In this document: piece by piece, positions 9,049 through 18,943 of the stretch
How the letters are laid out: each line of letters starts with the position of its first letter
Numbering within the stretch: position 1 is the first letter of the stretch
Source of the DNA: Anaeromonas sp052088025
GTDB taxonomy: Bacteria > Bacillota > Clostridia > Tissierellales > SIT17
Direction: 5' to 3'
Assembly: GCF_052088025.1 (NCBI RefSeq)
Contig: NZ_JBQCYD010000007.1
Coordinates: 1 to 64,000 of the forward strand
Length of the DNA: 64,000 nt
Made by a program: the position numbers and the translations under genes
The notes under the pieces: generated by a model
Told to the model about the DNA's origin: nothing
Databases searched by the model: none
What the model saw: only the letters and a program-made list of their open reading frames with translations

Positions 9049-10249
9049 CTTCATGCTCTCCTTCATCTATTTTATCTGTGAATGTATCTTTGGTTGTACC
9101 TGTACCAATTATGCTTACTTTAGTCTTTATATTTATATCTAAATTTGCAAACTCATTATCCCAGTTTTTATTTATTTTTTTAAACTCATGAGGATATTTT
9201 CTATATATTGCAAGCCCAAATCCAAATATATCACTCTTTAAAGATTTTGCTTTATTTATTGAAGTATATAAATACTTTTCAATTTGTTCTTCTAATATTT
9301 TTTCTAGTTTTTCAATTTTTTCCTTATCTTCAATATTAATAAGACATTCCACATCACCTATATCACCCTCTACCTTGTGAACTAAATCTATTACAAATCT
9401 TCCCTTTATAATTTTTGGCTTTATAGTAGACTTAGCTCTTAAAACTTCAACTGATATATCTCCTTCCTTTTCACATGGCACTGTTATTATATTGCTATCA
9501 ATATTATTTACTATAGCATTGTATCCTCTACTCTCATCTTGATTTAACCATCCTACCAGTTTATCATCATTAAATACAGCAATATTATCTACTCTTATAA
9601 TAGTATCTTGTTTTGTCTTAGCTAGATTATTTACCGTGGATCCATCATTCTTATTGCCAATTAATGTTACACCTGAAATTGTAGCATCTTTTCCTATATC
9701 TACCATATAGGTTATAAGTTTATCTATACTTATAACTTCTACAAGCCCCCATGCTGATTGAGTCTCTAAACTATTATATATTTTTTCTGCTGGAATCTTA
9801 TCAACAGGGGTTAATACCTTTAAAATATCTTCAGCTTTATTTTCTCTTGCAATTATAAAATAAAAATCTGATCTTAATTCATGATCCCTTGAAAAGAAAT
9901 CCAATATTTCTATAATTCCCTTCTTTGCAAGTTCCTCTCCTATAACTACAATCATTAATTGCCCATAATAAACTTTTCTTTGGGTATCTCTTACCAGTTT
10001 TCTAAGAGCTTCAAACATGGTCTTTCCTTTAGCTTCATAGGTTATAATTTCTGTTCTTTCAGTTAAATTTTTGCCAGTTACTTCACTAGGATTTATAATT
10101 TGAACACTTACCAAATACTCATCCTCTACTCTATCTATTCCAATTGCAGAAGCAATAGATAGCTCTGAAAGTTCTCTTTTATCCCAACAACCTGTTATTA
10201 AATTAATAGAAATTATAATTATCAAAAGTAATATTATTTTTTTCTTCAT
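9038..10249 (-). CDS. Spore germination lipoprotein, Ger(x)C family
   Basis: 403 residues with a lipoprotein signal peptide: a hydrophobic run LLLIIIISINLITG followed by the lipobox Cys in ITGCWDKREL. The WDKRELSEL segment just after the Cys is typical of GerAC/GerKC proteins, the lipid-anchored C subunit of germinant receptors on the outer face of the inner spore membrane. RBS AAAGGATC precedes the ATG. It lies 17 bp after gerA and overlaps the small ORF that follows. Confidence 0.95.
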   Translation of the reverse strand: MKKKIILLLIIIISINLITGCWDKRELSELSIASAIGIDRVEDEYLVSVQIINPSEVTGKNLTERTEIITYEAKGKTMFEALRKLVRDTQRKVYYGQLMIVVIGEELAKKGIIEILDFFSRDHELRSDFYFIIARENKAEDILKVLTPVDKIPAEKIYNSLETQSAWGLVEVISIDKLITYMVDIGKDATISGVTLIGNKNDGSTVNNLAKTKQDTIIRVDNIAVFNDDKLVGWLNQDESRGYNAIVNNIDSNIITVPCEKEGDISVEVLRAKSTIKPKIIKGRFVIDLVHKVEGDIGDVECLINIEDKEKIEKLEKILEEQIEKYLYTSINKAKSLKSDIFGFGLAIYRKYPHEFKKINKNWDNEFANLDINIKTKVSIIGTGTTKDTFTDKIDEGEHEDER

Positions 10250-10266
10250 ATAAGATCCTTTCTAAA

Positions 10267-11865
10267 TTATTTTTTAGGTTTTTTAGGTTTTGCATCTAGT
10301 GGCTTTTGTTGACGTATATTATTTTTATCAGATAGCATTCTAGGTCTTCTAAACATATACCATACAGGCAATCTAATAAATGTATCTTTTTGCCCTGACA
10401 TATCTAAAGGAGCCATAGGAGACATATATGGCACACCAAAGGACTCCAAACTACAAAGATGTAGCAACATGATAATTAGCCCAATAGTTACCCCAAAAAA
10501 ACCAAAACTTGAACCAAGTAACATGAATATAAATCTCAATATCCTAGCTGTTATAGCTATATTATATGATGGTGATATGAAGCTTGAAAGTGCTGTAAGT
10601 GATACTACTATTACTGCAGCAGGGGATACAAAGCCTGCTTGAATAGCAGCATCACCAAGTACTAGTGCACCTACAATTGATATTGCTGTAGAAATTGTCT
10701 TTGGCATCCTTATTATTGCTTCTCTTAATATTTCAAAAGTGAGTTCCATTATAAGTATTTCAACCAAGGCTGGAAAAGGAATGCCTTCCCTTTGTGCAAC
10801 TATACTAATCAATAATCCAGGTGGTATTGTTTCTGGATGAAATGTGGTTAGAGCTATAAAGATTGCTGGTGTAAAGAGTGAAAGAAAAAATGCTCCATAT
10901 CTTAGTATTCTAATCAAACTAGATATGTCTGCTCCTTGATAATAATCTTCTGCTGCTTGAAAAAATTCTACAAATAAGGAAGGTACTAGGATTACAAAGG
11001 GCGAACCATCCACAATTATTGCTACCCTACCTTCTAATAATCCTGATGCAATAACATCAGGCCTTTCTGTATTGTATGTTCTTGGAAAAGGTGAATAAGG
11101 TTGATCTTGAATAAGTTCTTCTATATATTCGCTACCTAATATAGAATCTATATCTATTTTATTTAATCTATCATTCAATTTTTTTAATACCTTTTCATCT
11201 GCTATATTTTCCAAATACATTATAGCTATATTAGTATTTGTTTCTTTTCCTATTATCTTTTTTTCTACTCTTAAATTAACATTTTTTATTCTTCTACGCA
11301 CAAGCGAAATATTAGTTTTGAGTGTTTCACAAAATGCATCCTTTGGTCCCTTTATAACATTTTGAGAGCTTGGTTCTGTCACTCCTCTGTCTTGAAAACT
11401 TATTGTACCAGCTGAAAAACAAGAGTTACAATTATCTATCAATATAATAGTCTCACCAGATAAAAGATTTTGAAATAAATCTTTATATTGATTTATTTTT
11501 TTCATATCTGCATCAGGAATAATGTTTTCTACAATTATATCCATTAAATTATTTTCTGTTTTTCCTGAAAGATCTATATCTTTTGATTCAATCATAAGGG
11601 GTTTTAATAAAAAATCATAAATCATATCTTTATTTACAATATTATCTATAAATATAATTGCCATTTCTATATCTTTATTTTTTCCAGAAAAAAACCTTTT
11701 GATAATCACATCACTACTATTACCTAATTGAACTTTAATTATATTTATATTCTCATTTATATCCTTTTTTATTTGAGCATCTTCATCCATAGTATTTATT
11801 TCGATATTATTGTTTATTTCTATTTCATCTTTGTTTTTTTTAAATAAATCTCTTATTCTTTTCAT
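10267..11865 (-). CDS. Spore germination protein GerA (receptor A subunit)
   Basis: 532-residue GerA-family protein. A charged, mostly soluble N-terminal half (about 1-285) carries motifs common to the family such as EGRVAIIVDGSPFVILVPSL; the C-terminal half has about five membrane helices, and a short Lys/Pro-rich tail (DAKPKKPKK) ends the protein. It is the first gene of gerA-gerC-orf-gerB, all on the minus strand with 5-20 bp gaps or overlaps. GGAG lies seven bases before the ATG. A strong hairpin at 11912-11960 isolates it from the gene upstream, so a promoter should lie in the short interval 11866-11911; I could not assign a forespore sigma-factor motif with confidence. Confidence 0.96.
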   Translation of the reverse strand: MKRIRDLFKKNKDEIEINNNIEINTMDEDAQIKKDINENINIIKVQLGNSSDVIIKRFFSGKNKDIEMAIIFIDNIVNKDMIYDFLLKPLMIESKDIDLSGKTENNLMDIIVENIIPDADMKKINQYKDLFQNLLSGETIILIDNCNSCFSAGTISFQDRGVTEPSSQNVIKGPKDAFCETLKTNISLVRRRIKNVNLRVEKKIIGKETNTNIAIMYLENIADEKVLKKLNDRLNKIDIDSILGSEYIEELIQDQPYSPFPRTYNTERPDVIASGLLEGRVAIIVDGSPFVILVPSLFVEFFQAAEDYYQGADISSLIRILRYGAFFLSLFTPAIFIALTTFHPETIPPGLLISIVAQREGIPFPALVEILIMELTFEILREAIIRMPKTISTAISIVGALVLGDAAIQAGFVSPAAVIVVSLTALSSFISPSYNIAITARILRFIFMLLGSSFGFFGVTIGLIIMLLHLCSLESFGVPYMSPMAPLDMSGQKDTFIRLPVWYMFRRPRMLSDKNNIRQQKPLDAKPKKPKK

Positions 11866-11911
11866 ATCTCTACTCCAATATTTATATACTTACTAGTAGT
11901 TTAGCCCTATA

Positions 11912-11960
11912 TAAGCAAAAAGATACAAAGAATATGATATTCTTTGTATCTTTTTGCTTA
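11912..11960 (-). terminator. Intrinsic terminator after DUF4153 gene
   Basis: A perfect 23-bp inverted repeat with a three-base loop (TGA at 11935-11937). On the minus strand it reads as A-run, GATACAAAGAATA stem, then TTTTTGC, and its first arm includes the DUF4153 stop codon. T-rich on both sides of the stem, so it may act both ways. Confidence 0.85.
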
Positions 11961-13706
11961 TTTTATATCTATAAATATAAAAAATTCAACATTTTCAATA
12001 TTTACTTTTTCAGAGGAATTTAAAGTAAATCCATTTATATTTTTAAATACAATTTTTAATTTCATATCATCATTTTCATCTATAAATGTCATGTTTTTTG
12101 CTTGTAATTGTTCTTTATCTATATTTTCTTTGTGAATTTTACTTGTTAGATCATTTATACTTATCTTATAAATTTCAATATCATTATTTTTTATGGTAAT
12201 TTCATCATTATTGGTGCTATATCTAATTGAATAACTATCATTAAAATCTTTTGCATTTTGAGGTTGATAACTATTATATTGCATAAAATAATCATAATTA
12301 TCAATTTCTATTATTATTTCATCATCTAAATAATGACTAAAATAAGATGAATTATTATAAGGATACATATAATCTTCTTTTAATTCAAAGCCAAATACTT
12401 CTTTCATATCTCTAGTATCAAAATCATTCCCAATATATTTCATATCATCAAGTGAATGATAGTTTGAAAAATATCTTATTATAGAACTAATCTCTCTTTG
12501 TGCTTCTTCATCTGTGTTTTCATTTGCCTTTATAGCTAGTGAATCTGATAACAAATCATTTTCTTCTAATAAATTTTCAAATCTATTATTTTGGCTCCAT
12601 TTTGAAATAGAATAACTACTTATAGGTCCTGTTACAGATATTATCATTATAATCGCAAGGGATGCAGTTACCCAAATATTATTTATATTTTTCTTTATAG
12701 AATAATATATCATAACCAAAGTAACCCAAATTCCTGCTGCTATTACAAAATACCTATCTTCTGTTATACCATAAGTGTTTATCCTTAAAGCTATAGCCCA
12801 AAACATCATAGCAATCAAAGGAATAATTGCTTTTGGAAATATTTTTATAAAACTATTTATCCATCTATCTTTATCTTTAAGTGGATAGATAAAGAACAAT
12901 ACTATTGTCATTATAATTGAATACCACAACACTAAATTCCCTATTATATTTTGTGGTAAATCAGATGTTATGATTATCTTTGCAAAATATATATATAATA
13001 TAATAGTATATACTGCAATCAATGGAAGTATTATATATTCAAGTAATACCTTTAAAACTTTTGGAAAAGATCTAATGGTGATTTTTTCATCTCTTTTTGG
13101 TATATCTGCTAAGAAAAATATAGGTGCAAAAATTCCTGCTACTATAAGAGCTATATCTGCAAATAATTCTCCTGGTATTTGTGCATTAAACAATAAATTA
13201 ATTGTTCCAAGTATTGCTGCAAGTCCTAGATAAAGCACTATAGAATAAATATAGGTAACGATAAATCTAGTAAACAATCTTATAACATATAATTCATAAT
13301 TATTCTTTCTTTTTATATAAGGTATGAAACTAAATATTATAAAAAGAGCTATGATATATGCACTATATCTGCTTCCAGACATATAATTTAATTCCTTTAA
13401 AAACAAGAAATAATATCCTATTAAAATTATTGGTGTAAATATGTGCGCTAATATTATCATATGTTTCTTTATACTTTCTCTAGTTTCAATATATATATAT
13501 ATTGATAAACTAAGAGGAACCCCTAGGGCTAGTATCATAGCTATTCTTGAATATAATTCTTCATTACTATTAAATAAATATTCATTATGAACCATATAAA
13601 TAAGAGCACAAACTGTAAGTGCTGAATATAATATAGATAAGGGAAATCTTTTCAAACTTTCAAGTATTCTCTTTGGAAGTCTTTTAAATCTTTCAATGAT
13701 TTTCAT
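11958..13706 (-). CDS. DUF4153 domain-containing membrane protein
   Basis: 582 residues. The first about 370 residues hold roughly ten to twelve hydrophobic helices; the remainder is a soluble, Asn/Asp/Tyr-rich domain. The run of helices with YVIRLFTRFIVTYIYSIVLYL matches what I know of the DUF4153 family, whose function is unknown. The ATG at 13706 has GAGAGG eight bases upstream; a GTG three codons earlier overlaps this RBS. It stands alone between two terminators (13794-13822 lies downstream of the channel gene, 11912-11960 after this gene). Confidence 0.75.
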   Translation of the reverse strand: MKIIERFKRLPKRILESLKRFPLSILYSALTVCALIYMVHNEYLFNSNEELYSRIAMILALGVPLSLSIYIYIETRESIKKHMIILAHIFTPIILIGYYFLFLKELNYMSGSRYSAYIIALFIIFSFIPYIKRKNNYELYVIRLFTRFIVTYIYSIVLYLGLAAILGTINLLFNAQIPGELFADIALIVAGIFAPIFFLADIPKRDEKITIRSFPKVLKVLLEYIILPLIAVYTIILYIYFAKIIITSDLPQNIIGNLVLWYSIIMTIVLFFIYPLKDKDRWINSFIKIFPKAIIPLIAMMFWAIALRINTYGITEDRYFVIAAGIWVTLVMIYYSIKKNINNIWVTASLAIIMIISVTGPISSYSISKWSQNNRFENLLEENDLLSDSLAIKANENTDEEAQREISSIIRYFSNYHSLDDMKYIGNDFDTRDMKEVFGFELKEDYMYPYNNSSYFSHYLDDEIIIEIDNYDYFMQYNSYQPQNAKDFNDSYSIRYSTNNDEITIKNNDIEIYKISINDLTSKIHKENIDKEQLQAKNMTFIDENDDMKLKIVFKNINGFTLNSSEKVNIENVEFFIFIDIK

Positions 13707-13793
13707 AAATGCCACCTCTCTCTGTATGTATTATATTTTCATTATATATTATTACATCATTATTAGAAAGTAGGAGAAAGAAATAAAGATTTA

Positions 13794-13822
13794 AACCCAG
13801 AAGAAAGAGCTTCTTCTGGGTT
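13794..13822 (-). terminator. Intrinsic terminator after channel gene
   Basis: Inverted repeat AACCCAGAAGAA / TTCTTCTGGGTT with a five-base loop, eight bases past the stop codon of the minus-strand channel gene and followed on that strand by a T-rich stretch. Confidence 0.85.
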
Positions 13823-13829
13823 ATTGTTT

Positions 13830-15230
13830 TTAGATATCTGGTATGTCAGTATTATCTGGTCTTTTAACCTTTATATCTGTATCAGATTTCCTTATTTGAT
13901 TATCATTCATATTATTGTTATTTTTCAAATCATTTTTATCAGGCGTCTTTTTAAATAAGTCTTTTCCTTCATCTTGTGAATTAGATTTTACTTTTTCTTT
14001 ATCCATTTTTTTGTTTAACTTTTCTAATTGTTTAGCTGCAAATTCACGTCCCCCAATACCAAATGCTAAAGCAAATGCTACTGCAAGAGCTGCTACTATT
14101 GCTGTGAAAGTTAAATTAACTATGCTTGGTGCAAGTTTTAATTGATCTAATGTCATAAAGAATGTAAATCCTATTATGAAATATTTTAAAACCTTACCCA
14201 AGAATGATGAATGTCCTGTAAATTCATCAACAAATTTTTGTATAAAACTTGCTGCAAGTATTCCTACAGTAAGAGTTATAAGTGCTCCAAACAGGAATGG
14301 TAAATAAGCAATTATAGCTGCACCTACATTTTGAAGTACATCAAGTTTTAATACATTTAAACCTTGAACTACAAATAATATAATTATTAGATATTTTACT
14401 ACTTCACCTATTATGTTTGATAATGAAATTTTAGGTACATCTGGTAAACTATCATGTGTTTGCAGATTATCTGTAAGTGAATCTATGCCTGTACCTGAAA
14501 GTAATCCTTTTATTAAATCTGCTACTAATTTTGCTACTAATACTCCAATTATAATCAGTATTGAAGCTGCTATTATATTTGGTATTATAGCTAATATTTT
14601 ATCTAGCATGTTTATTGCTGGCTCTGATATAGCTTCAATATTCAGTACTTGAAGAGCTGATATTGCAACTGGAATTATAACTAAAGCATATACTATATTT
14701 CCAATTATTTTAGATAGATTTACTGAAGTAGTTGGATTTTTGGTATTATCCCTTTTTGATATTCCAAGTTTTTTTGGAAGCCTGTCCACTCCAAATCCTT
14801 TGGATAAGTTCATAACTACTTCTTTAGCTAATTTTGCAAGTAACCAACCTACAAATAATATTAGCCCTGCACCTATTAAATTAGGTATAAATGCTAAAAA
14901 ATTTCTAACCATATTTGATATTGGTGCTGATATTGACTCCATACCTAAAGCATCTAATATAGGTGGAATCATAAATAAGAAAACTAAAAAATACACTAAT
15001 TTACCCAGTGTTTTAAGTAAACTAACACCATCCTCATGAGTACTAGCTAATCTCGCCTTTTGAAATACTGTTGGTAACTTTGCCGCCCTACCACCTTTTA
15101 CAACTAATGTTTTTGCAACCTTTGCTATAACCCAAGCTACTAATAATAACAATAGAGCCATTAAAATATTAGGTATAGCACTAATTATTGTTTCTAAAAC
15201 TCTTTCAAATTGATAAGTAATATTTTCCAT
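13830..15230 (-). CDS. Mechanosensitive channel-like protein with repeated TM-helix modules
   Basis: 466-residue integral membrane protein. Four copies of a hydrophobic module of the form IPNII.A..IL..G...AKL are visible, near residues 15-45, 110-140, 205-235 and 310-340 (for example IPNLIGAGLILFVGWLLAKL), as in the conserved TM-helix family related to MscS channels and CmpX. A pore-like helix rich in Ala/Gly (AALAVAFALAFGIGGREFA) follows near 400, then a charged, disordered tail. No MscS beta domain is seen. RBS AAGGAGAGG precedes the ATG. It is monocistronic by its flanking terminators. Gating by tension is inferred from the family only. Confidence 0.8.
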   Translation of the reverse strand: MENITYQFERVLETIISAIPNILMALLLLLVAWVIAKVAKTLVVKGGRAAKLPTVFQKARLASTHEDGVSLLKTLGKLVYFLVFLFMIPPILDALGMESISAPISNMVRNFLAFIPNLIGAGLILFVGWLLAKLAKEVVMNLSKGFGVDRLPKKLGISKRDNTKNPTTSVNLSKIIGNIVYALVIIPVAISALQVLNIEAISEPAINMLDKILAIIPNIIAASILIIIGVLVAKLVADLIKGLLSGTGIDSLTDNLQTHDSLPDVPKISLSNIIGEVVKYLIIILFVVQGLNVLKLDVLQNVGAAIIAYLPFLFGALITLTVGILAASFIQKFVDEFTGHSSFLGKVLKYFIIGFTFFMTLDQLKLAPSIVNLTFTAIVAALAVAFALAFGIGGREFAAKQLEKLNKKMDKEKVKSNSQDEGKDLFKKTPDKNDLKNNNNMNDNQIRKSDTDIKVKRPDNTDIPDI

Positions 15231-15323
15231 AATATCCTCTCCTTGTAATATTTTTATTTTATTTTCTTAATCTAATATTACCCCTTATAGATTATTTTTA
15301 AACATATTGAGATAAATTTTGAC

Positions 15324-15366
15324 AAAAAAACAGTGACTTCTATTTGCTTAGAAATCACTGTTTTTT
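15324..15366 (-). terminator. Intrinsic terminator after pepF
   Basis: Stem CAGTGA-TTCTA / TAGAA-TCACTG with one mismatched base on each arm and loop TTTGCT, flanked by a run of A and a run of T, so it can work on both strands. It begins four bases past the pepF stop codon. Confidence 0.88.
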
Positions 15367-15369
15367 CTT

Positions 15370-17178
15370 TTATTTACCTTCTATTTCTATTGTTAATTTT
15401 TCTATTTGATCAATTACTTGACCTATATAATCTATAGTATCATTTAAAGCTTTGTCTGTAGTGATATCAACCCCTGCCATCTTTGCAAGTTCTACTGGGG
15501 TCTTGGTTCCTCCTGCTTTTAAAACATTTAACCAATCTTCTACTGCTTTTTCATCTTCATTTAATATTCTTTTGCTTACTTCAGTTGCTACTGTGAGTCC
15601 TGCACTATAAGTATATGAATAAAGACCCATATAATAGTGTGGTTGCCTCATCCATGTAAGTTCTGCACCCTCATTTATAGTTACATCTTGACCCCAGAAT
15701 TTTTCCAGGGTATTTCTTTTTATCTCACTTAATTTTTCTGAATAAACACTTTCTCCCCTATCAATAATATTATATACTTCCCTTTGATAATGAGCTTCTA
15801 ATAAATGTGTTACAAAATTATGAAAGTAAGTATTAGTAATCATTGAAGATAGTACCCATCTTTTAAATCTAGGATCATTTTCTTTCTTTACTAAGTAATT
15901 ACTTAAAAGCATTTCATTTATTGTAGATGGTGCTTCAATGAAATAAAGTGATGGAGATTCATTTAAAATATTATTGTTTTCTTGTGATAGTAAAAAATGA
16001 CCCCCATGGCCTAATTCATGTACTAATGTAAACACTTCACTCATAAGTCCATTCCAAGTAAGTAATATATATGGATGAGTCCCATATGGAGTAGCACAAA
16101 ATCCTCCTGTAGATTTACCTTTATTTTGAGCAAAATCCACCCATCTTTCATCATATGATTTCATAAGCATATTCAAATAATCATCACCCATTACTGAAAG
16201 TGCACCTTTTATATACTTTTTGGATTCTTCTATAGTAACTTGTGGATCATAATCAGGATCTAGTGAAACTTTTAAATCAGCAAATGTCATATCTTCTAAG
16301 TTATATGCTTTCTTTATTAATCTTGCATATTTTCTCATATGGGGAGCTAATTTTTCCATTATTACATCAATCTGTCTATTATAAAGTTCTTTATCTACCT
16401 TTTGATCAAAGAGCAAATAATCAAAAATCGAGTCAAAACCTCTCATATTACTCATGATTTTTTCCTTTTGAATTTGGGTTTGATATGCACTTGCAATAGT
16501 GTTTTTATAATCAGATATTTTCTTTGAAAATTGATCAAATGCTTCTCTTCTTAGTTTTGTATTCTTATGAGCTTGATATGCATTTTCATATAATGAAAAA
16601 CTTAGAGGATAAGTTTGATTATCTACTTTAAAGTCAGGAAAATCCATATCAGCAAGTTTTGCTTGATTATAAATATTTTCAGGTGATTCAAGAATTGGAG
16701 AAATGCTTGCAAATGCTTTTTCTACTTCTTCATTTAATGTATGGGGTTTACTTCTTATTATATCTTCTAAATAAATCTTATAAGCATCTGTATTTTGTTT
16801 TGCCTTATCTAATATTTTTTCATCTGTTAGTTTAAGCTCAGAGTCTATGAAGGTCAGCTTGCTTAAAACTTCTGATATTATACTGTTATTTTTGTTATAT
16901 ATGCTTTGAAGTTCAGAATCTGTTTGATCTACTGAAAGAGCAAGATATGCATAATTACTTGTAAGCACTATATTTTCATATATATTTTCATAATCTTTAA
17001 GACAATTTAATATTGTAGTTTCATCATTTAATTTACCCTTATACTTTTCTTTTATTTGATTTGAACACTCAACTACATCTTCAAGTGATTTTTCATATTC
17101 CTCTTTTGATTTAAATATATGAGATAAATCCCAAGTTAATGATTTATCTACTTCAGACCTCAATTTTAGTTTACTCAT
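15370..17178 (-). CDS. pepF: Oligoendopeptidase F (M3B family)
   Basis: 602 residues, the usual length for PepF, a cytoplasmic zinc peptidase that trims short peptides. The zinc site HELGH sits in TLVHELGHGGHFLL, and the M3B feature NEGAELTWMRQPHYYMGLY lies near the C-terminus. I prefer the ATG at 17178, which has AGAGGG five bases upstream (17184-17189), over the ATG eleven codons earlier at 17211, which lacks a good RBS. Monocistronic. Fits an organism that lives on peptides. Confidence 0.94.
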   Translation of the reverse strand: MSKLKLRSEVDKSLTWDLSHIFKSKEEYEKSLEDVVECSNQIKEKYKGKLNDETTILNCLKDYENIYENIVLTSNYAYLALSVDQTDSELQSIYNKNNSIISEVLSKLTFIDSELKLTDEKILDKAKQNTDAYKIYLEDIIRSKPHTLNEEVEKAFASISPILESPENIYNQAKLADMDFPDFKVDNQTYPLSFSLYENAYQAHKNTKLRREAFDQFSKKISDYKNTIASAYQTQIQKEKIMSNMRGFDSIFDYLLFDQKVDKELYNRQIDVIMEKLAPHMRKYARLIKKAYNLEDMTFADLKVSLDPDYDPQVTIEESKKYIKGALSVMGDDYLNMLMKSYDERWVDFAQNKGKSTGGFCATPYGTHPYILLTWNGLMSEVFTLVHELGHGGHFLLSQENNNILNESPSLYFIEAPSTINEMLLSNYLVKKENDPRFKRWVLSSMITNTYFHNFVTHLLEAHYQREVYNIIDRGESVYSEKLSEIKRNTLEKFWGQDVTINEGAELTWMRQPHYYMGLYSYTYSAGLTVATEVSKRILNEDEKAVEDWLNVLKAGGTKTPVELAKMAGVDITTDKALNDTIDYIGQVIDQIEKLTIEIEGK

Positions 17179-17295
17179 TTCATCCCTCTTTCTATATTTT
17201 ATGTAATTCATTAGTAATATTATATCATAATTATTAGAAGTTTAAGAATATTTAATTCTCTTAATATCGATATTTTTCTATATGCAAGAATAAAA

Positions 17296-17324
17296 TATGG
17301 CTACCTATATTATAGATAGCCATA
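17296..17324 (-). terminator. Intrinsic terminator after galT
   Basis: Stem TATGGCTA-CTATA / TATAG-TAGCCATA with a one-base bulge on each arm, just past the galT stop codon and followed on the minus strand by TTTTATTC. Confidence 0.8.
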
Positions 17325-17327
17325 AAG

Positions 17328-18872
17328 TTAATTTTTTATTTCAAAATTATTATATTCCATGAACTTTACAAAAGCTTTTTTGCCATCTTCATTTCTTTTA
17401 TATACTCCTGCATCTTTTAATACATCTAAAAACTTAAACCCTACTTCTTTTTCTAAAATTTTTCTGATTTCTTTTTTATCTTTAATTGAAGAATATTTTT
17501 CTATTAATTCTTCAATCCATTCTTTATGTTTATATAGTTGATCTTTTTCTTTTATATCATTTATCAGACTATTATCTAATATAATATCTTCTATTTTTTC
17601 AAGCTCATCTTCAAGTCTTCCTGGAAGCACAGCTAGGCCCATTACTTCAATAAGTCCTATATTTTCTTTTTTTATATGATGTAATCTATTATGTGGATGG
17701 AATATTCCATGTGGATATTTTTCATTTGTCCTATTATTTCTTAATACTAAATCTAATTCATATTGATTTTTTTCATTTTTTCTTGCTATAGGAGTTATAG
17801 TATTATGCATTATATCACCTGTAGAAGAAAGTATATCTACATCTTCATCACTATATTTTCTCCAATTACTCAATATTTTATTTGCTAGTTCTACTAGTGA
17901 ATCTTTATTATGTCCAGATAATCTAATAACTGACATTGGCCATTTTACTATACCAATATTAATTTCTTTATTTTCTGGTGAAATAAAGTCTAATTCCACT
18001 TGAGCTTTTGCCATAGCAAATTCATGATTTCCGCCTTGAAAATGCTCATGACTGAGTATTGATCCACCAACTATTGGTAAATCAGCATTTGAACCTATAA
18101 AATAATGTGGAACTTGATTTGTAAAATCTAATAATCTTTTAAATGTATCTTTTGAAATAGTCATAGCTTCATGTGTTTCCTTAAAGACTATACTGTGCTC
18201 ATTGTAATAAACATATGGAGAGTACTGCATATACCAATTCTCCTTATTTAAGTTTATAGGAATAACCCTATGATTCTGCCTTGCAGGGTGATTTATCCCT
18301 CCAGCATAGCCTACATTTTCTAAACACAATAAACATTTGGGATAACTTTTTTTAGCTTCTAATTTTGCAAGTGCTATATCCTTTGGGTCCTTTTCTGGTT
18401 TAGATAAATTAATGGTGATTTCTAAGTCTCCATATTCTGTATTACTTTTCCAATAAAGATTCTTCTCTATTCTATCCATTCTTATGTAGTTGGATGCCTT
18501 TGACAATTCATAATAATAATCTGTTGCAGCTTTTATATTTTGATTTTTTGCAAGGTTCCAAAATTTATTTGAAATATTAGATTGTCTTGGCATCAAAATA
18601 CCCATTATCTTTGCATCTAATAAATCCCTTTGGCTTGTAGTATTTCTTTCTATTATCCCTTTTTCATATGCATGATCTAATATGTTTTCTAATATGCTTA
18701 CAGGGCTATGTAAATTCTCCATTTTAATCTCATATTTATATGGTTCTTTTATATTTAATAAATCCATTAAAGCATTTCTTAGTTGCACCCTATCTAGTTC
18801 TTCAAACATACCTTTTTCATATGCAAAATTTAATAATCTTTCTATCTCATATGATATATCTTTATTATGCAC
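17328..18872 (-). CDS. galT: UDP-glucose--hexose-1-phosphate uridylyltransferase, class II
   Basis: 514 residues of the long Gram-positive GalT class. It exchanges UMP between UDP-glucose and galactose 1-phosphate (Leloir pathway). Visible family features are ILSHEHFQGGNHEFAMAKA and the Cys-containing MYSP/VNxxE-type central region PKCLLCLENVGYAGGINHPA. The start is set at the GTG at 18872, with GGAGGAG six bases upstream (18879-18885); a TTG five codons earlier overlaps this RBS. No galK or galE is adjacent, so it stands apart from a full galactose operon. A terminator follows. Confidence 0.93.
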   Translation of the reverse strand: MHNKDISYEIERLLNFAYEKGMFEELDRVQLRNALMDLLNIKEPYKYEIKMENLHSPVSILENILDHAYEKGIIERNTTSQRDLLDAKIMGILMPRQSNISNKFWNLAKNQNIKAATDYYYELSKASNYIRMDRIEKNLYWKSNTEYGDLEITINLSKPEKDPKDIALAKLEAKKSYPKCLLCLENVGYAGGINHPARQNHRVIPINLNKENWYMQYSPYVYYNEHSIVFKETHEAMTISKDTFKRLLDFTNQVPHYFIGSNADLPIVGGSILSHEHFQGGNHEFAMAKAQVELDFISPENKEINIGIVKWPMSVIRLSGHNKDSLVELANKILSNWRKYSDEDVDILSSTGDIMHNTITPIARKNEKNQYELDLVLRNNRTNEKYPHGIFHPHNRLHHIKKENIGLIEVMGLAVLPGRLEDELEKIEDIILDNSLINDIKEKDQLYKHKEWIEELIEKYSSIKDKKEIRKILEKEVGFKFLDVLKDAGVYKRNEDGKKAFVKFMEYNNFEIKN

Positions 18873-18943
18873 AAAACTCTCCTCCAATTTTATGTTTTTT
18901 ATAGAATTCTACTAACTATTAAAGTATTTAAGATACCTATGAA

